NCBI GenBank assembly: GCA_049997955.1
Contig: JAEBDY010000012.1
Location: 315,507-379,506 of the forward strand
Source of the DNA: Umezawaea sp049997955
Lineage (GTDB): Bacteria; Actinomycetota; Actinomycetes; Mycobacteriales; Pseudonocardiaceae
DNA: 64,000 bases
Reading direction: 5' to 3'
The notes under the pieces: model-generated
Told to the model about the DNA's origin: nothing
Databases searched by the model: none
The model's input: only the letters and a program-made list of their open reading frames with translations
Translations under genes and position numbers: made by a program
In this document: in pieces, positions 59,155 to 64,000 of the stretch
How the letters are laid out: each line of letters opens with the position of its first letter
Numbering within the stretch: position 1 is the stretch's first letter

Positions 59155-61368
59155 ATGACCGACAAGAGCACCGAAGCAGAGGCGCCCGCCGAGGCCGCCT
59201 CCGACACCCCCACCGGAAACCCGGCGCAACCGAACCCGACGCTGCCCGACGGCTTCACCGACCTGGACCGCAGGGCCATCGACACCGCACGGGTGTTGGC
59301 TATGGACGCCGTCCAGAAGACCGGGAACGGCCACCCCGGCACCGCGATGAGCCTGGCGCCGCTGGCCTACCTGCTCTTCCAGAAGTGGCTGGAGCACGAC
59401 CCGTCGGACCCCCACTGGGTCGCCCGCGACCGCTTCGTCCTGTCCATGGGCCACTCGGCCCTGACCCTCTACACCCAGTTGTACTTCTCCGGCTACGGCC
59501 TCGAACTGGCCGACCTGGAGGCGCTGCGCACCTGGGGCTCCCGAACGCCGGGCCACCCCGAGGTCGGGCACACCGCCGGCGTGGAGACCACCACCGGCCC
59601 GCTGGGCCAGGGCGTCGGCAACGCGGTGGGCATGGCCATGGCCGCCCGTCGCGAACGCGGCCTCCTCGAACCCGACTCCGACCCGAGCTCCGCGAGCATG
59701 TTCGACCACACCGTCTGGGTCTTCGCCTCCGACGGCGACATGGAGGAAGGCGTCTCCTCGGAGGCCGCGTCACTGGCGGGAACCCAGCAGTTGGGCAACC
59801 TGGTGATGGTCTACGACGACAACCACATCTCCATCGAGGACGACACGACCATCGCCTTCACCGAGGACGTCGGCAAGCGCTACGAGGCCTACGGCTGGTA
59901 CGTCCAGCACGTCGACGACGGCGAGGACCTGGCCTCCCTGGACGCCGCCCTGGCCGCGGCCAAGGCCGAGACCGGCCGTCCGTCCCTCATCGTGCTGCGC
60001 ACGATCATCGCCTGGCCCTCGCCGAACAAGCAGAACACCGGAGCGTCGCACGGCTCCGCGCTCGGCGAGGACGAGGTGAGGGCCACCAAGGAGGTGCTCG
60101 GCTTCGACCCGGACAAGAGCTTCGACGTCGCCCCCGAGGTCATCGCGCACACCCGCGAAGTCGTGGAACGGGGCCGCGCGGCGCGCGCCAGGTGGCAGCC
60201 CGCCTTCGACGCTTGGCACGCCGCCAACCCCGAACAGGCCGCGCTGTTCGACCGCATGCGCGACCGCCGGTTGCCGGAAGGCGCTTTCGACGCCCTGCCG
60301 GTCTTCGACGCCGACCCCAAGGGCATGGCCACCCGCAAGGCGTCGGGCCTGGTGCTCGCCGCGCTCTACCCGGCGATCCCCGAACTGTGGGGCGGCTCGG
60401 CGGACCTGGCCGAGTCCAACAACACCGCCGTCGAAGGCGAACCGTCGTTCCTGCCGTCCGGCAACCAGACCAAGGCGTGGAGCGGCGGGCCCCACGGCCG
60501 CACGCTGCACTTCGGCGTCCGCGAGCACGCCATGGGGTCGATCATGAACGGCATCGCCCTGCACGGCGGCACCCGCGTGTACGGCGGCACGTTCCTCACG
60601 TTCTCCGACTACATGCGCCCCGCCGTCCGGCTGGCCGCGCTCATGCAGATCCCGGTCACCTACGTGTGGACCCACGACTCCATCGGCCTGGGCGAGGACG
60701 GCCCGACCCACCAGCCGATCGAGCACCTGGCCGCGCTGCGGGCGATCCTCGGGCTGGACGTCGTCCGCCCGGCCGACGCCAACGAGACCGCCGTCGCGTG
60801 GCGCACGATCCTCCAGCACGACGACCGCCCCGCCGGGATCGTCCTGTCCCGGCAGAACCTGCCGGTCTTCGACCGCTCGGAGATGGGCTCCGCGGAGGGC
60901 ACCGCGAAAGGCGCTTACGTGCTGGCCGAGGCAGGCACCGGGCGGCCGGAGGTGATCCTGATGGGCACCGGGTCGGAGGTGCGGATCGCGGTGGCCGCAC
61001 GGGCACGGCTCGAAGCCGACGGCACGCCCACCCGCGTGGTGTCGATCCCGTGCCAGGAGTGGTTCGCCGAGCAGGACCAGGCCTACCGCGACGAGGTGCT
61101 CCCTCCCGCGGTCCGCGCCAGGGTCAGCATCGAGGCCGCCGTGGCGCAGGGCTGGCGCGAGTTCGTCGGTGACGCCGGCCGGGTCATCGCGCTGGACCGC
61201 TACGGCGCCAGCGCCGCCCACACCGTCCTCTACGAACAGTTCGGGCTCACCGAGGACGCCGTCGTCGCCGCGGCCGAGGCGAGCTTGCGGGCGGTCGCGG
61301 TCGGCGCGGGCCCAGCCTCGGGCGACGACGTCGTCGGCGGGCTGACCGCCCGCACCGCCGACCAGTGA
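59155..61368 (+). CDS. tkt: Transketolase
   Basis: A 737-residue transketolase, full length. Thiamine-diphosphate and substrate motifs are intact: TGNGHPGTAMSLAP, LSMGHSALTLY, GPLGQGVGNAVG, WVFASDGDMEEGVSSEAA, ASHGSALGEDE and the later VTYVWTHDSIGLGEDGPTHQ. It moves two-carbon units between sugar phosphates in the pentose-phosphate pathway. The N terminus has about 25 extra hydrophilic residues. It is followed 40 bases later by transaldolase; zwf and related genes are not adjacent in this window. Confidence 0.95.
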   Translation: MTDKSTEAEAPAEAASDTPTGNPAQPNPTLPDGFTDLDRRAIDTARVLAMDAVQKTGNGHPGTAMSLAPLAYLLFQKWLEHDPSDPHWVARDRFVLSMGHSALTLYTQLYFSGYGLELADLEALRTWGSRTPGHPEVGHTAGVETTTGPLGQGVGNAVGMAMAARRERGLLEPDSDPSSASMFDHTVWVFASDGDMEEGVSSEAASLAGTQQLGNLVMVYDDNHISIEDDTTIAFTEDVGKRYEAYGWYVQHVDDGEDLASLDAALAAAKAETGRPSLIVLRTIIAWPSPNKQNTGASHGSALGEDEVRATKEVLGFDPDKSFDVAPEVIAHTREVVERGRAARARWQPAFDAWHAANPEQAALFDRMRDRRLPEGAFDALPVFDADPKGMATRKASGLVLAALYPAIPELWGGSADLAESNNTAVEGEPSFLPSGNQTKAWSGGPHGRTLHFGVREHAMGSIMNGIALHGGTRVYGGTFLTFSDYMRPAVRLAALMQIPVTYVWTHDSIGLGEDGPTHQPIEHLAALRAILGLDVVRPADANETAVAWRTILQHDDRPAGIVLSRQNLPVFDRSEMGSAEGTAKGAYVLAEAGTGRPEVILMGTGSEVRIAVAARARLEADGTPTRVVSIPCQEWFAEQDQAYRDEVLPPAVRARVSIEAAVAQGWREFVGDAGRVIALDRYGASAAHTVLYEQFGLTEDAVVAAAEASLRAVAVGAGPASGDDVVGGLTARTADQ

Positions 61369-61408
61369 GCGCTCTCGAACCAGTCCACCACCACAGGAAA
61401 CGGACGTC

Positions 61409-62512
61409 ATGACGCAGAACGAGAACCTTGCGAGCCTGTCGAAGGCCGGTGTCGCGGTATGGCTCGACGACCTCTCCCGCGACCGGATCCGCAGCGGCAA
61501 CCTCCAGTCTCTGGTCGACGAGCACTCGGTGGTCGGCGTGACCACCAACCCGTCGATCTTCGCCGCCGCGATCAGCGGCTCGAAGTCCTACGACGACCAG
61601 CTGCACGCCATGGCCGTCCGCGGGGTCGGTGTCGACGAGGCGCTGCGGGTGATCACCGGTGCCGACGTCCGGGACGCCTGCGACCTGCTCGCGCCGGTCG
61701 CGGCGCGCACCGGCCGGGACGGTCGCGTCTCCCTGGAGGTCGCGCCGGGCCTGGCCCACAACACCGACGCGACCGCCGCCGAAGCCGCCCACCTGTGGTG
61801 GCTCGTCGACCGACCGAACCTGTTCATCAAGATCCCGGCCACCGTCGAGGGCCTGCCCGCCATCACCGAGACGATCGCCAACGGGATCAGCGTCAACGTC
61901 ACCCTGATCTTCAGCCTCGAACGCTACGAGGCCGTCATGGAGGCCTACCTCGCCGGGCTGGAGAAGCGCGCGGAGGACCCCGACGCCGGGTTCGACGGCA
62001 TCGAGAGCGTCGCGTCGTTCTTCGTGTCCCGAGTGGACACCGAGATCGACAAGCGCTTGGACGACGCGGGCGCCGACCCCTCGCTCAAGGGCAAGGCCGG
62101 TGTCGCCAACGCGCAACTCGCCTACCAGGCCTACGAGGAGGTCTTCTCGTCCGACCGCTGGAAGGCGCTCGAAGCGCGCGGTGCGAGCAAGCAGCGCCCG
62201 CTGTGGGCCTCGACCGGGGTGAAGAACCCCGACTACAGCGACACGCTGTACCTGTCCGACCTGGTCGCCCCCGACACCGTGAACACGATGCCGGAGAAGA
62301 CCATGCAGGCCTTCGCCGACCACGGCAGCCTCGGCCGCCCGGTGACCGACGCCTACACCGACGCCTCGGCCGTCCTCAAGGCGGTGGCCGACGCCGGGGT
62401 CGACCTCGACGAGGTCTTCCAGGTGCTGGAGGACGAGGGCGTGCGGAAGTTCAGCGAAGCCTGGGACGAGCTCACCAGCTCGGTGCGGGAGCAGCTGGAG
62501 GACAAGGCCTGA
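61409..62512 (+). CDS. tal: Transaldolase
   Basis: A 367-residue transaldolase of the actinobacterial type. The start VWLDDLSRDRIRSGNLQSLV and VVGVTTNPSIFAAAI are typical. The Schiff-base Lys lies in RPNLFIKIPATVEGLPAI, and NVTLIFSLERYEAVMEAYLA follows. It exchanges dihydroxyacetone units between sugar phosphates, working with the transketolase in the same operon to raise flux between glycolysis and NADPH/ribose supply. A terminator follows. Confidence 0.95.
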   Translation: MTQNENLASLSKAGVAVWLDDLSRDRIRSGNLQSLVDEHSVVGVTTNPSIFAAAISGSKSYDDQLHAMAVRGVGVDEALRVITGADVRDACDLLAPVAARTGRDGRVSLEVAPGLAHNTDATAAEAAHLWWLVDRPNLFIKIPATVEGLPAITETIANGISVNVTLIFSLERYEAVMEAYLAGLEKRAEDPDAGFDGIESVASFFVSRVDTEIDKRLDDAGADPSLKGKAGVANAQLAYQAYEEVFSSDRWKALEARGASKQRPLWASTGVKNPDYSDTLYLSDLVAPDTVNTMPEKTMQAFADHGSLGRPVTDAYTDASAVLKAVADAGVDLDEVFQVLEDEGVRKFSEAWDELTSSVREQLEDKA

Positions 62513-62523
62513 CGGGGTTTCGC

Positions 62524-62551
62524 GGCGCGCACGGGGCGAACCGTGCGCGCC
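62524..62551 (+). terminator. Terminator of the tkt-tal operon
   Basis: Perfect 11-bp stem (GGCGCGCACGG and complement) with a 6-nt loop, 12 bases after the transaldolase stop. Confidence 0.75.
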
Positions 62552-62598
62552 GTCACCGGTGCTTGGCGCGGCCTATGACCAGTGACACGCCGGGGGGC

Positions 62599-62623
62599 GT
62601 GTGCTCGACATCGATCGGGGTAT
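62599..62623 (+). promoter_or_regulatory. SigB-like promoter of the lipase gene
   Basis: GTGT, 15 bases, GGGTAT, 59 bases before ATG 62682. Confidence 0.55.
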
Positions 62624-62681
62624 CCGTTGCGAACCGCGGACGTCGCGGTGGAAATCCAACCGATCGGTGAGGTACAGCAGC

Positions 62682-63788
62682 ATGGCGCTCGTTCCCCCGA
62701 CACCCGTCCCGGCGGACGGGCGTCGGCTCGGCATCGACCTGGTGTCCAGGGTCCTCGGGACCGTGCTGGACACGGTCCGGGCGCTACCGGACCTGGCCGT
62801 CTCGAAGGTGCGGCTGCCCGGTGCGCTGGTCAGGTCCGAGACCGGGCAGCGGGTGATCGGGTTCGCCAACGGCGCCTTCGGCGAGCAGGCAGCCCCGCGC
62901 GGCGACTCCTTGCCCGCGGCGATGTCCGTTCGGCTCGACCACCGCAGGCTCCACCTGGACCGCGCCTCGCTCGCGGCGGCCTACCCGTCGGCGAACGGGT
63001 GCCTGGTGGTCTTCCTCCACGGGCTGGTCGACACCGAGCGCTCCTGGTTCCTCACGGACCCGTTCGGACGGGTGCGCTCCGGCGCGGACGTGGGCAGCAA
63101 GCTCGCCACCGCCCTGCCGTGCACCCCGGTCTACGTGCGCTACAACTCCGGTCGTCACGTCTCCGACAACGGCCGTGAGCTGGCGGACCTGCTCGACGAC
63201 CTCGTCGACGGGTGGCCGGTGGAGGTCACCGACATCGTCCTGGTGGGGCACTCGATGGGCGGACTGGTGGCGCGCAGCGCCGTCCACCAGGCCCACGCCG
63301 GAGCGGCCCGGTGGGCGTCGCTGGTGACCAGGCTGGTGTGCCTGGGGACACCGCACGCCGGAGCGCCGCTGGAACGCTCCGTCGCCCGCGCCGCGGCGCT
63401 GCTCGACCGCATCCGGCCCGCGGCACCGCTGTCCTGGCTGCTGGCACTGCGCAGCGACGGCATCAAGGACCTGGCCGAGGGCTACCTGCACGAACACCAG
63501 TGGGCGGGCGACCGGGTCGTCGAACGGGCGGAAGCGGTGCTGCCGGACAACGTGCGGCAGCTGCACGTGTCCGCGACGCTGTCCCGCTCCCAGGACAGCG
63601 TGCTGGGTCGTGTCGTCGGTGACCTGATGGTGGGCCCCTCCAGCGCCGCCGATCCCGAGCAGGACGCCGACCGGCGGTGGTTGGGCGGAATCACCCACTT
63701 CGACCTGCCGCGCCACGACGCCGTCCACCAGACCCTGCTCGACTGGCTGGGCACAACCGGCGCGGACGAGTCGCGTAGAGCCTGTTGA
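62682..63788 (+). CDS. Alpha/beta hydrolase, PGAP1/lipase-like
   Basis: A 368-residue hydrolase without a signal peptide. The oxyanion strand is LVVFLHGLVDTERSWFL, the nucleophile elbow VLVGHSMGGLVARSA, and TRLVCLGTPHAGAPLERSV is the typical lipase follow-up. The last His is probably in GGITHFDLPRHDAVHQTLL. It resembles poorly characterised actinobacterial lipases/esterases. I chose ATG 62682 because the upstream in-frame ATG (62601) lies inside the SigB-like promoter. Confidence 0.85.
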   Translation: MALVPPTPVPADGRRLGIDLVSRVLGTVLDTVRALPDLAVSKVRLPGALVRSETGQRVIGFANGAFGEQAAPRGDSLPAAMSVRLDHRRLHLDRASLAAAYPSANGCLVVFLHGLVDTERSWFLTDPFGRVRSGADVGSKLATALPCTPVYVRYNSGRHVSDNGRELADLLDDLVDGWPVEVTDIVLVGHSMGGLVARSAVHQAHAGAARWASLVTRLVCLGTPHAGAPLERSVARAAALLDRIRPAAPLSWLLALRSDGIKDLAEGYLHEHQWAGDRVVERAEAVLPDNVRQLHVSATLSRSQDSVLGRVVGDLMVGPSSAADPEQDADRRWLGGITHFDLPRHDAVHQTLLDWLGTTGADESRRAC

Positions 63789-64000
63789 CGCGGAATCGTC
63801 ACTGGTGAGAAGGCCTCTGTCACTCGAACGAGTAAATCTGTGGTGGCCGAGGTAGACATTTACGGGCGGCTGCGTGTAGTGTTCTCCTCGTTGGACGAGA
63901 GAAAGTCAGTGGCACGGGAGATGACGAACTGCCCGTGAGGTCAAGGCAAGACGGTCGGACGTGCTGGAGCCGGACGGTGAAGGGGCTCCTCGGCAGTGGA
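63789..64000 (+). promoter_or_regulatory. Promoter and leader of a gene beyond the window
   Basis: AT-richer stretch without a gene. A possible housekeeping promoter is TAGACA (63853-63858), 18 bases, TAGTGT (63877-63882). Upstream is an interrupted palindrome ACTCG-AA-CGAGT (63822-63833). Transcription would run out of the window to the right. Confidence 0.4.

Noticed and set aside
63879..63938. 19-codon frame starting GTG in the right-edge leader
   Set aside because: The GTG overlaps the proposed -10 element, so it would not be transcribed. No RBS.

Overview
The window looks like chromosomal DNA of a GC-rich filamentous actinobacterium, most likely of the Pseudonocardiales (Saccharothrix, Lentzea or Actinosynnema type). 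The grounds are strong third-position GC bias, frequent GTG starts, translationally coupled overlaps (ATGA, GTGA), and typical actinomycete families: an AfsR-like SARP regulator, LAL/LuxR, DrrAB-type exporter, cytochrome P450, Eis-like acetyltransferase, DUF4097, DUF4132, DUF3618 and RsbW/STAS proteins. The genus is an inference. No rRNA, tRNA or CRISPR array was found.

Region 1 (1-37.7 kb) is ordinary chromosome with many regulator/target pairs. Divergent pairs have visible palindromic operators: WYL regulator/VOC protein, TetR/hydrolase and HxlR/thioesterase. A large AfsR-like regulator sits opposite a 40-codon ORF with a strong ribosome binding site. An operon at 8.7-13.1 kb joins a ribbon-helix-helix protein, a DUF4097 protein, a DrrAB-like ABC exporter and a P450. 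Next come a bulb-lectin/LysM protein, a LolA-like/ABC-2 transporter set, a lipase, a large DUF4132 protein, a two-component system, a glycosyltransferase/HxlR pair, a Ser/Thr kinase with a ricin-type sensor domain, and a carboxylesterase/metallo-hydrolase pair opposite a LAL regulator. The region closes with a STAS protein and an eight-gene envelope-stress operon (RsbW-like kinase, three Asp23/Gls24 proteins, small membrane proteins, DUF6286, AmaP).

Region 2 (37.7-45.3 kb) is a degraded mobile-element island. It holds an IS5-type element with two frame changes, an IS30 fragment, an IS481 fragment, an IS630 element with recognisable terminal repeats, a second decayed IS630, an IS3 element with a large in-frame deletion in orfB, and duplicated IS3-type ends. 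Between them lie a secreted alanine-rich protein, an SRPBCC protein and truncated host genes (a TPR-like repeat protein, a BTAD regulator, and a small gene apparently split by the IS630 element).

Region 3 (45.4-64 kb) looks like a general-stress or dormancy neighbourhood. Its centre is an unusual three-domain protein, STAS-ANTAR-GT4 (47.0-48.8 kb), next to a short ANTAR-like protein and a GAF-ANTAR regulator. Two DUF4383 membrane-protein paralogues flank these. Then follow a GCS2 ligase, a haem-oxygenase-like protein, a CDGSH iron-sulfur protein, a methyltransferase, small acidic proteins, DUF1360 and DUF2243 membrane proteins, a three-gene envelope set (long amphipathic protein, Phage_holin_3_6, DUF3618), another STAS protein, a transketolase-transaldolase operon and a lipase. 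Several of these genes, and the Asp23 operon, are preceded by sequences of the form GnnT-N15/16-GGGTA, like SigB-type promoters of actinomycetes. This suggests, but does not prove, common control by a stress sigma factor governed by RsbW/STAS partner switching.
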